DNA of 64,000 nt. Origin: Cantharellus purpuraceus (lineage: Eukaryota > Basidiomycota > Agaricomycetes > Cantharellales > Hydnaceae). The notes under the pieces are model-generated. The model did not search any database. It saw nothing but the letters and a program-made list of their open reading frames with translations, and was not told the DNA's origin. The position numbers and the translations under genes are program-made. Positions 1 through 11,898 of the stretch are shown piece by piece (position 1 is the stretch's first letter; every line of letters starts with the position of its first letter). The stretch lies in contig JALBUN010000013.1 in the NCBI GenBank assembly GCA_025174535.1, positions 248,001 to 312,000 of the forward strand. The letters run 5' to 3'.

Positions 1-659
1 ACAATATATAAGGAGGCCATTCTGCCTCTGAAAGAATAACATATCATCATATTCTACCCATCTTCTGCACACCAGTGTGACTAGAGTGACATACAGTGTC
101 ATCCTCTATCTCAGTAACTGTTGATTACAAGTTCAAGGATCTTTTACAGTTGTGTAACTGTACTTCATTGCACTCAAAGTAGTGATATTCCTGCTTTGGG
201 CGTGAGTGTAATAATCTACAGGGTGAGATTGTCTGTCAATAGTCCTGCCATTAGTGCTCTTGTTTAAGTTACTAGTGTGTACTGCCTTAGCAGAGCATTA
301 GAATCTTGAACTCGTGTGAAGCAGTTGCTAGACTACTTCACACATTGCTGTTACCTGCTTCTGAGTGCCACTGGTTGGACGGTTGGATTCATCCACCTAC
401 TTCCTTTAGCCTCTAAGTGCATTCCCATCTTTTTGGAATATCTGGACCCCTAAGCGTCCGTGAACTCTAGACTCTGGAAGTCTTATTCATTTCTTGCTGC
501 TAAGAAACGTATTACCTTTCTGCGTATAGTCTGCATTGACCAATACAAAGGATTGTAACCAAAGTACAAATGTTAAATTGTTTCTGGAGTTGTGCTGCAG
601 CAGGGTTTGATATTCTTCTCAGCTGTTCATTCATGGAATTGTGGTGATTTAGAGTTTGC
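1..659. other. Gene-free stretch left of a retroelement remnant
   Basis: No open frame with coding character was found. The left edge has a TATA-like stretch (about 3-10), followed by sequence that could be the end of an LTR or just intergenic DNA. No paired copy is visible in the window, so no element is called. Confidence 0.3.
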
Positions 660-723
660 CCTAACACCATAATTTTGCGGGTTCCAAAACACCTAACACC
701 ATAATTTTGCGGGTTCCAAAACA
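660..723. repeat. 32-bp perfect tandem repeat, two copies
   Basis: Two identical 32-bp units abut at 660-691 and 692-723. Each starts cctaacacca and ends ttccaaaaca. They sit where the minus-strand coding similarity of the neighbouring retroelement-like fragment stops. Because 32 is not a multiple of three, the duplication shifts the frame. It may mark an insertion or rearrangement junction. Confidence 0.9.
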
Positions 724-1228
724 ATAACAGCCCCTTACTTTGACATGGTGCAGGTCTGGTATCTCTGTCTGTTGGATGGCACTGTCAATGAGGGCTTTGA
801 TTTCCCCCAAGGTACTCTTTTGAATGGCATGGGCTGGATCAACCTTAGATATTGTGATTACCACTTCAAGGTTGTGTGGTTTAGGCATGGCAGCTTGCAT
901 GGCTTGGACATATGTCTCGGGTGTTTGCAGAGGGGTGGTTGCTGGTGGTGTCATTTGAGAGAGCTTGGAGATAATGTCCTGTGAGAACCATTCTAGGGTT
1001 GACTGTAATGATGCATTGGTGACCATGTCTGGAGAATCCATCACCCAATTATGGTTGTTTTTGGGGTGTGTAAGTGTCCTCTCCATGATGGGGATGAGTG
1101 CCATGACATCTTTGACCCCATCTGACTTGATATTATATTTGTTAGGCATGCCCGGCTTTCTGGAGTCAGTGATGATTCGGTGTAAAGCTTTCAGGGCGCA
1201 AATCGCATCGTCTCCGACTTCTTTCTGT
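724..1228 (-). pseudogene. Retroelement-like coding fragment (gag/ORF1-type, degraded)
   Basis: On the minus strand a frame runs open from a TGA near 1229 through to the 32-bp repeat, without a start codon at the 5' side. Its first codons follow a good AG acceptor (tgacag), so it resembles an internal exon. The translation (KEVGDDAICALKAL..., later MPNKYNIKSDGV and ...QTPETYVQAMQ...) is hydrophilic and helical. From general experience it resembles the N-terminal region of transposon-borne proteins of Agaricomycetes; this is an impression, not a search result. No reverse transcriptase, integrase or zinc knuckle is present. It is truncated at both ends and should be treated as a relic. Confidence 0.4.
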
Positions 1229-3969
1229 CAAGAATTTATTCAAGGAATATTACAATCTATTGGAGCAAGAAGGGGGAGTTTTATGATAAGAAAAAGTTGT
1301 GAAAAGTTTGGGAATTTTTTTGATTAAGGGATGAGGAGAAGGTGTTTTTCGATTTTATTTTGTGAGCCATCCTTTCGTTCTGCAGGGGTGGTTACTACTC
1401 AAAAAGGGAGGTATTATGATGATTTTCATTCGTCATAAACCTCAAGTCAAACGGGTAAAAACTCCTTTCTCTGTAAAAAGTTTTTCCCATGACATCACAT
1501 ATTATCAGTATCCACATCATTTCTTTTATCATATGTTTCAATCTTACTAAAAGGCTTTTTTATCATGTGATTGTCAAATTGTATATTAACTACAACTGTG
1601 TACGAGTATCAATAAGGAGATTCACTATTCTTAATCCCTTCCAAGCTGCAAACAAACAGCTTGTGTCAACTTTCTGTCGTTCCTGGAATAACTCCTAAAC
1701 GACCTATTCGATTGGAAATCTTTTGCATATCCCATTAGGATATTGCATCAACTATTGCTATCTCAAATTACGAACGATTTGGATCATTACATCCATTTCT
1801 ATTAAGCAAACACTTTTTCGAAGTGTTGCTATTCCCATTTCTGCTCAAATATTTCGCAGAAGTCCCAGTTCTTAACCAAATATTCTGATATTTGGTAACA
1901 TTACTCTACTAAACAATATCTTTCCATCGACCCCGCATATATCTGCATCCTTGCAGTAATTGCTCCCCTATTCAAAATCTACTTCGCCACCATCCCTCAC
2001 CATCACTTTACACTCACCCATAACACCCCTCCATATCTTTTCTTAACACTTTCACTGTGTCTGATACTCTAACTGGTGTGAGACTGGGTTGGGTGCACGC
2101 AATGTAGAAGATTTAGATGTGCAGAGGTCTGGTGTTTCAGCTAGTTTTGCTGCGCCTGACATAATGGTCGGAAGCAAAAGGTTTTTGCAACCCCATAGAA
2201 CCTGGCACTACGGTACAGTTCGACAACCTTACTGCCTTGACTAATATAATTCGCGGCCGGCATGTGTCACCGAATCCCGAATCCGAACTGTGACTGTGAC
2301 GTAACATGCTGCCTTTCTTTTGCAGCCTTTTAACCTCGCCCTTTTCTCTCACACTCACGTGGTCTGCCACAGACGGCACAGGCAAACGTCACCGGGCTGC
2401 CTGTTAAAGCATTGGTCAGAGTACGGGCTGCGCACGGGGCATACGATGACTAAGGATATTTCAGATTGTCACAGGGGCTTACCAGGAGGATATATATATG
2501 ATAGTGAGACGAAGCCTGGCTTTTCGGAGAACCAACACAAGTATAAAATCCGTTATCGAGAATTATCTTCTATTTGGTCTTGTTAGCAGCCCTCACACTG
2601 CGCTGGTCGTTTCTCTCACGTGGAGTGCAAGTCCTCGGATCTTCGGTGCGAATTTTGGGCTGCGTGCTCTCCGTCGCCTCAAAAAGGTTTACATTTGAAA
2701 ACCAGGAATAGGGAAGATTGAAAGAAGGCTGGGGGGTCTTCCGGATAAGGTGACATCCGTCGCCTTCTCGCACGATGGCAGTTATCGTGTTTAGGTTGCC
2801 AACAGAACAGCTTGGATATGGGGTTTGGCAACAAACCTTCTATCTGGACGGGTCCAGTTAGCTGATGGGCCGTGAATTCATTCCCTAACCGACGAACGAC
2901 TTCACATTTATGATCCAATCGATTAGCTATGACACACCAGCATAGGCAAGCTTCACGACTGGATAGTTGGTAAAGAAGCACTGCACAGCTGCTAGATACC
3001 CTCTCAATACCGGAACTTCATGATGAAGAGCATAGGTGAGTCAACAGTGTGCTTGTCATAGGTGGGGACGTGTTATTATTCTAGATCTGAAAAATTGCCT
3101 ACATGTTCAACATGGCACGTTAGCAGCCTACTAGGGTAACTCCAGTCCTGTTTGTGAGATGACAAGCTTAGTCAGGTGTCGCATCCCGCCTATGGCATGA
3201 CAGCACTATCCATACCAAGACCACTTATCTCGACGACTATCGTACCCACGCATAACAGACATAATTTCCAAATGAATACGCCATTCGCCTCCCTTTCACA
3301 TCGTTCTCATGAAATAGCGATCAGACAGACATGCCCCGCTAGACGAATCCACGCATTCCACGCCCAGATCTCTGTCTACTGTCGCATTTAGTACATATGC
3401 CGCATAGTATGATACAGTATTCCCTGACCCCCGCTGAGATGCTTAAGCTACTGATACCTGGGATGTACTGTTTCTGTGACAATGTCTATTCTTCGTCCCT
3501 TGACAAATGTCACGTCGTCAGCATGAAACCACAGAAAGTTTATGTAAGCCACAGTGCTTTTGTACAGGTCTGATGACCTGCGCAGCTACACAGGAGCTAG
3601 CTTGACATGCGTTTAGGTTGCAACCCTTGCAACTGTCTTCCGACGTGACACTGCAGTGCTGAACCTTGTTTGCTTTTCATTCATCGGATAGCGCTGATAT
3701 GTGCCTAGCTTGGTTTGCGTCGGAACCGATGAAACAAGTGTTTGTTCTACACTGCCATCAACAAGTCTTCGTAGCTCCTCCCCCCATTCCATCGTGACTG
3801 AACGGACGGCATTGATGCCTCCATCACCCGCTATATCACCTGAAGTTACCAATTCATCGCCTGTCCCTGAGTCTCAAATTACCGCCCAGTACGTGCACGT
3901 TACTGTTTATTGGCGGACGTTATGGACGTGTGCCTCCAGATCTGAAACCCTCAACAAATTCAGGACGCC
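1229..3969. other. Intergenic, with a WD40-like scrap
   Basis: Mostly AT-rich, with many stops in all frames from 1.25 to 2.1 kb. Only short overlapping ORFs occur, without coding character or convincing splice partners. The one recognisable piece is the WD40-like peptide at 2738-2794, listed separately. Confidence 0.5.
2738..2794 (+). pseudogene. WD40-repeat fragment
   Basis: An 18-codon stretch reads LPDKVTSVAFSHDGSYRV and then meets a stop. V-x-S-V-A-F-S-x-D-G is the classic inner-strand signature of a WD40 repeat, common in fungal NACHT-WD40 proteins. No GH or WD partner and no further repeat is readable nearby, so this looks like the debris of a longer repeat gene. It is short enough that chance cannot be excluded. 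Confidence 0.3.
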
Positions 3970-6900
3970 ATGCAAGGTCCCGAGCCCTCTCCACGCGCTG
4001 AAACGGATGTAACCTCAGAGTACTGGACGACATATGAACGAATTGCGAACCAACATGACGACGAATTCATCGACAGGCATAATCGTGACTTGGATGCGCT
4101 CCTCATATTTGTATGTCTTCGCTATATTTCCCTGATCTGAACTCACCGATAGCGTCCTTTGACCCTTCAGGCTGGTCTGTTCTCCTCCGTCAGCTCTGCC
4201 TTCATAGTCAACATGCAGTCCAGCTTGAGTCCCCAACCCAGTGATACAACGAATGCGCTTTTAAAGCTCTTGATTCACAAAGTCGACAATGGCACGTTCT
4301 CAGAACAAGAAGCCTCCCTTCCCGTCTGGACGGGTCCTGGCTCTACAATTATTTGGATCCAGTCACTCGCCTATACCAGCCTGTCAATGAGTCTTCTCGC
4401 TGCCTTTGGTGGAGTACTTGCAAAGCAATGGCTTGGGCATTTCATGACATCCCGGTTCGGACATGGCGCCTTACGTGAACGCTGCATGCGGAGGCAGCGG
4501 AAGCTGGAAGGATTGAAGACCTGGCATTTCAATACCACCATTGCCGCCCTACCAATTCTCCTTCAGCTGTCCCTGGGGTTCTTCGGGGTTGCGCTCGCTG
4601 CAAATATTTGGACATTACACCATACTGTTGGAGGTGTCATCATGGGAACAACATCAATTGGAGTCGTTTTCTATTTCTTCACTGTGGTCGCTTCATTGAA
4701 ATCGCAGGACTGCCCATTTCAGACACCCCTGTCGACAATTCTCAACCGCGTCCTGCATGCCTTCCAAAAGAGAATCGTTGTTTCAGCACGTCGAGTGCGC
4801 CGCACATCCTGGGCCGGCTTCCTAAGCGATCTACGAGAGTTTTCAAGACATTCCTTCAAGTCTGGAAAGGATATGGTCTCCAGATCAATTGTACGTTTTC
4901 GCATATATCTCTCACGAATACGGTCAGCTCTGTGGCCACGAACTCTAAGGCCGTCCCATGACCCAGAGTCAGCTAGAAGTTTGGACGAGTCGGCGTCTTT
5001 CGAGAATATTAGTTTGGAGGTCCTGGCAACTTCCACAGATGCAGCTGGAGCACATTCCATCCAATGGATTATCGAGACGTCTACAGACATGGATATCATC
5101 ACTACTGCAGTGCATATGGTACCAGACGTTGAGTGGCCGGACGGGCACGATGTGACCTTCATGTTGGATCAACTTACAAGCCAGCTATATGCGTACATTG
5201 CTTCTCCATGGAAGCTAACTCCCCACACACGAGAACAAGTGCGGAGTTGCCTAAAGGCAATCTTCCACTTGTACATTAAACGCGGTCTGCGAGGTCCATT
5301 GCACCTTCGCAATCAGAACCTATTTGACAATAAGCGTCATCTCCGTGCAATGCCCAGCGAACAAGACTTTCAGCTCATTTCTTGCGTGGTGGATTGGCCC
5401 TCTGACCTCAACATTATATCCCTCCCATTCTCTGACCGCATGTGGATGGCCCATATTCTCACTTACCATCTGTCCAACGGAGACCGACACTCACGTGTTC
5501 TCGCCCTCGTGCATGATTTCATCGACAAGTGCCTATGTGACCCAAGATCCCCTTCCCGCCTGGTGGCCGACTGCCTGCTCTTATCAGGCCTAGTGGTTGG
5601 CCTTCGACCACATCGCCGACATTTGGAAAAGATTGACAAGAGGTAGGGTCAAACATGTTTGATTCCCGGTCCCCATCTCATAATCTTCTAGTGCAGCTAT
5701 CTGGAATATCCAAAACTTTGTGATAGACCGCATATTATATTTGCTTCTCGATGCGGGTCCAGTTTCACAAAGAGGGTATGCCCTGGAGGCAAGGAAGGTC
5801 CTTCGGACGCTAGCATACAGTAAACACAGCCAAGATGCCGATAATTATCGACGATCCGTCCAGTGTCTCAAGCTCTGCTTCTGTCTTCTTGAGGATCTAA
5901 GCACAGAGAGAGGTTCAGTCCGAGACACAGATGTTGCGGCTGCACTTCGTCTTAGCTTGTTGTATTCTGTCATGATAGAGGAAAAAGAGGTCTGGTCATT
6001 TCTGTACCGAATTGGGTCTGACAACTCCCGGATTTATTGGGGTGGACCACCCGACTGGCACACGCAGGCACAGTTTGACTTGCTTGTAGATTATCTGTTG
6101 CGGATTGGTCAAGGTACTGATTACACCACAATTGGTGATGTTTTTGCGGCATTGGCAGGTCTGCATGGTTCTCCGAGTATTATGGAACGGAAGCATCTCT
6201 ACATTCAGACGATAATCCGGTTCATGGGATCCAATGTCCCACTTCGTACACGCCATGCTGCCTTAAGTGCAGCTTATGCACTCAGAGCAGATGTAGCTTC
6301 AATGGACAGGGACGACGAGCCATTCCGATATCTCTTCTCACAAGCTCTTATTTCAGTGATGCTAGCACATGATCGTTCAAGGAAACTACAGACGAGCACC
6401 TCTGTCGATGATGACCCATTCGTTGAATTGTCAGGTGTCTACTGGCGCCAGAATCGGTGCTACTTCGGCTTGCTATGTGCCCTTTCCAAAGAGCCAACAT
6501 GGCATGGTCACCTTAATCGTCACGGCCACTTCAAGAGCTGTCTTGCGATTGCAGACACACTGTTGTCCCGACTCCGGAGGTCAGATTTCGGCACCTATTT
6601 ACCTGTGAACGTCACACACATATTTGCAATCGTTGATAATCTGGGCGAGGACCACGAATTCCTTGGAGTCATCCGGACGTACCGTATTTGGCCTCTCATT
6701 CTGGAAGCATGGTTTGGCATATTTAGGGAGCCCTTTTTCGAGAACGCAACCGTGGAGAACTGGGAGGAGCTTTCTAGTGAGGGCTTAGTCGAAAGCCTTC
6801 CGTCTGTCACAGCATATGCCATGAAATATTGGGAGCAATGGGACAACAGGGCAGAAACGCATCAATTGATTCTGTTGGTTAAACAGGTCTGCGACAAGCT

Positions 6901-7048
6901 CGACGAAGAGAAGCGGCGGACCAATGCAAATGTAGCGCCCGTGGACCTTGGCCAGCAAAATGAAACATTTGGGCATCGTGGTATTCCAAATCCGAGCAAA
7001 GAAATACGGGAGTTACTGGCGGCCTTGAGGCGAGACGTTCAAAGGTAG
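3970..7048 (+). CDS. DUF6535-domain membrane protein, 989 aa
   Basis: Three exons: 3970-4110, 4171-5642 and 5692-7048, with introns of 60 bp and 49 bp (GT-AG). Starting at ATG 3970 (MQGPEPSPRAETD) gives 989 aa. Residues about 20-190 match the Agaricomycete DUF6535 pattern: EYWTTYERIANQHDDEF, then LLIF|AGLFSSVSSAFIV split by intron 1, then SLAYTSLSMSLLAAFGGVLAKQW, and two more hydrophobic spans (AALPILLQLSLGFFGVALA; a second ending YFFTVVASL). About four membrane segments are expected. The remaining 800 residues are helical and lack a domain I can name. The family is large and expanded in mushroom-forming fungi and its function is unknown. Intron 2 rejoins the frame across KIDKS|AAIWNIQNF, so the two long open frames are one gene. 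Confidence 0.88.
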
Positions 7049-8659
7049 CACTCTGCATTGTGTACCATCTTTCACCGGGTAGTTACATGAACACCCCTGT
7101 GGAAGTGTAGGATAAGGTGCTTAACTAATATGCTATGCCAGTCCCTAATTACACATTTGTTACAGAGATTGTACTATTGCACAACGGGGCAACCCTACAG
7201 CGAATCATCCAGTATGTAACATCTTCAAAATTTGACTGCCTGGTAAAGGACAAGAGACATGTAGTACTGGTTGAGCGGAAGTCATTGTCCGTAGTGTTGA
7301 TACGTTTACCAGATCTTCACGGATAAGCTCTAGAACGACTTTGGCGGTTCAGCCTGTGTTGTAGAAGCTGACAACGTATGTAGTGATATAGTCAGTGCCA
7401 CCCCAAAAAGACTCGGCACACAATCAAAGGATATTGTGTCTGGTTAGAGCATGGCACAGAAAGTATTTTGCCCGAGGACATCGAATAGTGAGCTTGACTT
7501 CATGCCACACGTTCAGTTAAACAGCTTACCTAGTACCTTGGTGCCAGCGTGAGCATCTACTCCGGTCATGTATTAGTTCCCATATTTAGGGAAATAGTCC
7601 TTGTATACCTGCCATCTTCCCTTGATACAGGTTAGCTGCTGGATGACTAGGGTCCTCCCATGAAGCACATCGCAACGCCGAAACACGACATGAGCGACGA
7701 GGGAGACTTTAGCGACATATATAATACCACCACTGGCATCCCCCCTCTTTGCATATTAAATGACGGCCACTGCGCGCAATATATCCCGTAGGTTGGATGA
7801 TGTAGGACTCGAATGCTTTGACGACATGCAGAACAGAAGCAGATGACGTCACACGAGAATTCCCAATGCGACAGCTTTAAGTGGAATCCATGAACTGTTG
7901 CTTGGGTGTCGATCACGAGGTGGTAATAGCGCAGATCATGTCCTGGCCAGATCCAAACTACTCTTGTACTTCTGGTTTCCAAGAACGTAACTTTAAACTC
8001 TGCAATTACCCACATCTTGCCAATGTTCGTACGTGGCCTTGACGTGGTCATTTGTCTTTAATATTCAGATGAGAGTAAGGGCCCAACCCACTCTGTTGGG
8101 AAATACCTTTAGTATGTACTGCAACCCGTTCTCCTCGATGAAGTACCACGGGGCCCATAGACTTACACCTTATGTTGACATCAGAAGAGGGCGTTTTATT
8201 ATGAAGGTTGTATGGCAGCTGCGCTCGTCAAGATATACTATTAAGTGTCGTCAGCCGGATTCCACGCTCGTGGCTCAGCGCTCAGTGCCTGGTTGTCAAT
8301 AACCATGACAGTCGTTTTTGCCTCCAGAATTTACCTGACTTGTTTGTTTGATAGCTGTTTGGGATATACAAGCGCCAAAAACGTAATCATCAAATTGCCA
8401 TGTAGAGAACAACGCAAGCCAGGCCTAGCCTGAGGCGGCCAAGCCACGCTGAGAGACCCCATTCATGCCATGACATAATATTGATTAGGCAATGAGGTGC
8501 GTACAACGATGCTCCCCACGCTCTACTCAGTCTCTCATCACCCTGAACAGAATGAGCCTTCCTACAGCTAAAATCAACCGAGTTTCTATGCTTCATCATT
8601 GATACCACCGCCCATGCGGTCTTTTCAGCAATGGTGGGGCAGTACATGTTACATTGTCT
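7049..8659. other. Intergenic, nothing recognisable
   Basis: Short ORFs on both strands overlap each other and show no family motif, no signal peptide and no splice structure that extends them. The longest is a minus-strand frame at 7647-8051. It is Cys/Trp/His-rich but could not be matched to anything in the window. Confidence 0.5.
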
Positions 8660-10246
8660 TCAGTCAGCACGACTACCTCCAGCGCTTTCTCCTTTCGCCA
8701 TCGCTTTCAAGCATATACGACAGAACCCGTTGGCTCCCTTGCGGCCGATATTCTTGTGACTATATAAAATCCTGTCAGCATCAGTGTTTCGTTTCGGAAG
8801 CGGTGACATTGGCAAGTTGGCAGGAATAGACGCAACATCGCTCACCATCCGGGACTTGAACAGGGAGTGCATTCCCTGATATGCCTCTCAACATTTGAAC
8901 GGCGATCAGAAGACGCCTCGGTGCTGAAGAGAAGAGGTTCGGGATCAGCATTCGGCACATAAAATGAAAATGGGAAACAAGCAAGGGCTGCACTCATGGG
9001 CGAGACGTCGATAAAAGTATCAAACTTTACTCGATCGTTGGACCTAATCACGATGCAGCTGCCTCAAACGCGTCGACGAGTTAAGCAACGTCCAAGAGGT
9101 AGAGCATGCACCGAACAAACAACCTAATAGCGGCTCACCATTTACACCACCACTGTTTCAAGTTGAAGTGTTCCAAGTAATGGGACACGCGGGCTGCCTT
9201 TCGCACACGCTCGTGGCACTGGGTGCATACGAACTGGGGCCTCTTCCTTTCCCGCCTGATGTCACGCGAACGAGCTCCTGCATCCATCTCTAATGTGGTA
9301 GCAGATTGGAACGCATCAGTGAGTGCCGCAGGAGGCACGTACGTCAATATGAGACTGTGGACAGGGTCGGTATTGGCATCCAGAACAGTGGCGGATCTAG
9401 AGGCGATGGGAGAGGCAGGAGAAGAGGCAGGTAGAGAGGTGGTCGTGAACTCGGCAGGACCAACGTCAATGTCAAAACCAGACATGGCGGGCAGGAAGAG
9501 GGGGTTAGATGCTGCCAGGGAATTAGGAGCAACGGTCCACTGCCCTGTGGAGGTGGTGGCCGTGGATTCGGGAGGACCGACGTCAATATCGAACCCAGAC
9601 ATCGCATGTAGGAAGACGGGATTAAATGCAACTGGGGGGTTGGGAGGAGCTGTCCACTGCCCTGTGAGTCCGTTGTTGTCACCTGGAATGCCGGGAGGGA
9701 TAGTGACAGCACCATTGGCGGTAGGCCGAATGTGCGTGAAAGTGTCCTGGGCGGTCAACCCGTTTGAGGCGGTCTGCTCGAAACCGGGGGCGATGGTGGC
9801 GCCCTGAAATGCATTAACGTCGCTCATGAGATGAGGAGCATACGACTCTGAAGGGGCATGTAGTGGTGCGAGTGCTTGCAATGATGCCTCCTCATAGAAG
9901 ACATTCGAAGGGGGGTGGGAGGTTGAATTGTGCGCATCATACCATGTCTGTCCCTGCACCTGTATCTCGTTTGCTGAGGAAATGAAGCGCTGGATCAACG
10001 AAACGAATCATACGACAGAAGCGGCTCTAAGCCATGAGACATACATGGAATGCGGATGGTGGTGTATGCGCTCCATGGGACCGTGTGTTGCACTCCCTGG
10101 GCGGTGAGGGACGTCAAGTATGTTGGTTCAGAGACCGCTGTGGCACGAGACAACACTGCCAGGTGTGATGTGACCTCCTCTGGGACAGAAGAGATTGTGG
10201 CAGGATCGTCGCGTTTGGAGGTAGCTGTGGTAGGCATATCACACAT
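8660..10246 (-). CDS. Ser/Pro-rich protein with split C-terminal zinc-binding region, 404 aa (copy 1)
   Basis: Four exons: 10246-10045, 9973-9139, 8923-8846 and 8759-8660 (1215 nt). Introns are 71, 215 and 86 bp. Residues 1-310 are Ser/Thr/Pro-rich, probably disordered, with a 39-aa internal duplication. The C-terminus has three potential zinc sites: C317-x2-C320-x11-H332-x3-H336; C344-x-C346-x13-H360 with following Cys; and a ribbon C367-x4-C372-x12-C385-x2-C388. Cys346 and Cys372 are each created by splicing (TG^C, TG^T). Without splicing the frame reads TGG TGA (Trp-stop) at both junctions. The same four-exon plan and residues occur in the paralog at 11899-13542, which is the main support for exons 3 and 4. 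The zinc arrangement suggests a nucleic-acid or protein-binding role, perhaps in the nucleus; this is inference. Confidence 0.75.
9432..9665 (-). repeat. 117-bp (39-aa) in-frame tandem duplication inside the zinc protein
   Basis: Two adjacent 117-bp units (9665-9549 and 9548-9432) encode TGQWTAPPNPPVAFNPVF... and TGQWTVAPNSLAASNPLF..., both containing AMSGFDIDVGP. The paralog at 12-13.5 kb lacks this duplication, so it arose after the two genes separated or was lost in the other. Confidence 0.85.
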
Positions 10247-10287
10247 GGGGGAATGGGAGACAGAGATAATGGGAGGGAGGAGAGGGC

Positions 10288-10295
10288 ATATTTAT
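10288..10295 (-). promoter_or_regulatory. TATA-like element of zinc protein copy 1
   Basis: ATAAATAT on the minus strand lies about 42-50 bp before the ATG at 10246, in a short purine/pyrimidine-biased leader. Confidence 0.4.
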
Positions 10296-11898
10296 GGAAG
10301 AGCACAGTGTACAAGTATTGAGGCTTAATCAAGAACTTGGGCGCTTCATGTCGTAACGGATGTTGCACGGCGGCAAGCCGAGCAGACGAGCAGCCTCAAG
10401 ACCCGATCAGGACTCTATTGGTTCTTCTCAACGCTATTTACTAGTTAAATTTCAGGAACTGGCCTCGCGACCGGCTCCGTTGCGTACCGTGAATCACGGG
10501 GCCTACTAAGCAAGACTAAGTAGCACGCCCTGGAGGACCCAGGGGCCAGCATGGGGGGCGGGCAGTCAATTGAGCAGCAAGCGGGGGAGGGGGGGATGGG
10601 GGGGGAAGGGGGGAAGGCACGTGGGTGATATCCATGGAGCAATGATGGGGAGGAAGGAGCATATGTATTGCTTCGGGTCGACAAAGCGCCCGAAGGCTAA
10701 ACACGACACGATACATCTAGCCGTGGGTTTCTTCATATAAGCATAGAAAAAGAAGAATCGTCGAACATGAAGTGGAATTCAAACGCGGAGTTTCCCACGC
10801 GATCGATATTTCCATTATGGTAACCGGGCCTGACGTCTGTGTGGACCTCACCTCGGTAGATCTCGGCGGCTACACAAGACAACGGTGTCTGTGACGGCTG
10901 GTGACGGACTCGGCGTAGCCGCAGAATCAGCTTAAACATGCTTTCAATGCGTCGACCATTGGCATAAGCACCTTACTCGATATGGTACTCGGAGCCCCGG
11001 TGGCGCCAGCCATCCAAGTAAGGATTGCGGGGCGTCAACCCGTCCTTTTGTCCAACCAGCCACCGCGGCGAATGCATGCTAGCTTGGATCAACACCCCCA
11101 AAAGTTCAAGCAGCCTTCCCAATTAGCATTTAGCGCCTTGTAGTCCCGTCATTTCGACTCCAAGGCTTCGATCACCGCGTAGATGACCACTGGCCAGTGG
11201 AGTCGCTCCAGAATTTGCAAAGCTGATGTCGGCCACCCCGAAACCCGTACCTTCCGTTTGACATCTGGGATCCATTATCCCGGCTCACCTGCAATGTTGA
11301 TGCAATTACCACCGACGAATCACCTTGACCAGTGTCTACCTCGTACAATATCTAGCCCAATCGCCTATTCCGCGTGTGCAGGGCGTCTCACTCCCGGAGC
11401 AACAATGTGGAGGTTATCAGAGCCCCCCGCAGCGTTCACTACTTGTGACCCCTCCCGGCGCCCCGATGGGATCGTCGTATATGTGCGTACCCGTCTACCA
11501 ACCACCCAGAGCGCAACGATGTACCTCGTTTCATTCCAGCGATCATTCGTAGCCTGAGTGTCCTGATTGCCTGGACCCAAACTGAATGAGGAACTTTGCA
11601 TGTCTACTTCATCATTTAATCTCCGAATGGTTCTTGGGCGGCGCCTCTCGGATCTCGTTCCTGCGTGTGAGAGATCTCGCCACAAATGAGTTCCATGACT
11701 AGCATTGTATGCTTTGGATTGACGCAGTCATATAGGTAGGGCTCAGCCCATCAACTGCATTCACCGTGAACGTTTCATGAGTCCTGTCCCTTCTCTCTGC
11801 CTTGAAATGCGGTGTACTACGGCTTGCGCGCGCTTCCGAAGCTTGCAATTTTATATCCGCACGAGTCAGCTGTAGTAGAGTCACAATTCAAACATTCT
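10296..11898. other. Intergenic between the zinc-protein paralogs
   Basis: Contains a very G-rich stretch at about 10578-10617 on the plus strand (several runs of four or more G, potential G-quadruplex) and the GH162-like remnant at 11108-11250. The rest, including a minus-strand ORF at 11365-11685, is unrecognised. Confidence 0.5.
11108..11250 (-). pseudogene. GH162-like glucanase remnant
   Basis: About 140 bp matches the coding strand of the glucanase gene at 25845-27907. One block corresponds to its AIYAVIEALES...DYKALAANWEG region (compare plus-strand 11115-11190 with 27190-27270). A second corresponds to FANSGATPLA (compare 11205-11240 with 27340-27365). The segment between them, which holds NRVPALDNGENIW in the intact gene, is missing and the frame is broken. 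It is a small deleted copy, transposed or left over from a former gene. Confidence 0.65.

Noticed and set aside
4719..5162. 147-aa minus-strand frame inside the DUF6535 gene
   Set aside because: Shadow of the plus-strand exon; no motif.
9135..9140. TGA as the true stop of the zinc proteins
   Set aside because: The same TGG TGA occurs at the equivalent site in the paralog, overlaps a good donor, and splicing restores a conserved Cys and two further exons in both copies.
9223..9807. 194-aa plus-strand frame opposite zinc protein copy 1
   Set aside because: It is the complement of a Ser/Pro-rich repeat-bearing exon; the minus-strand model is supported by a paralog.
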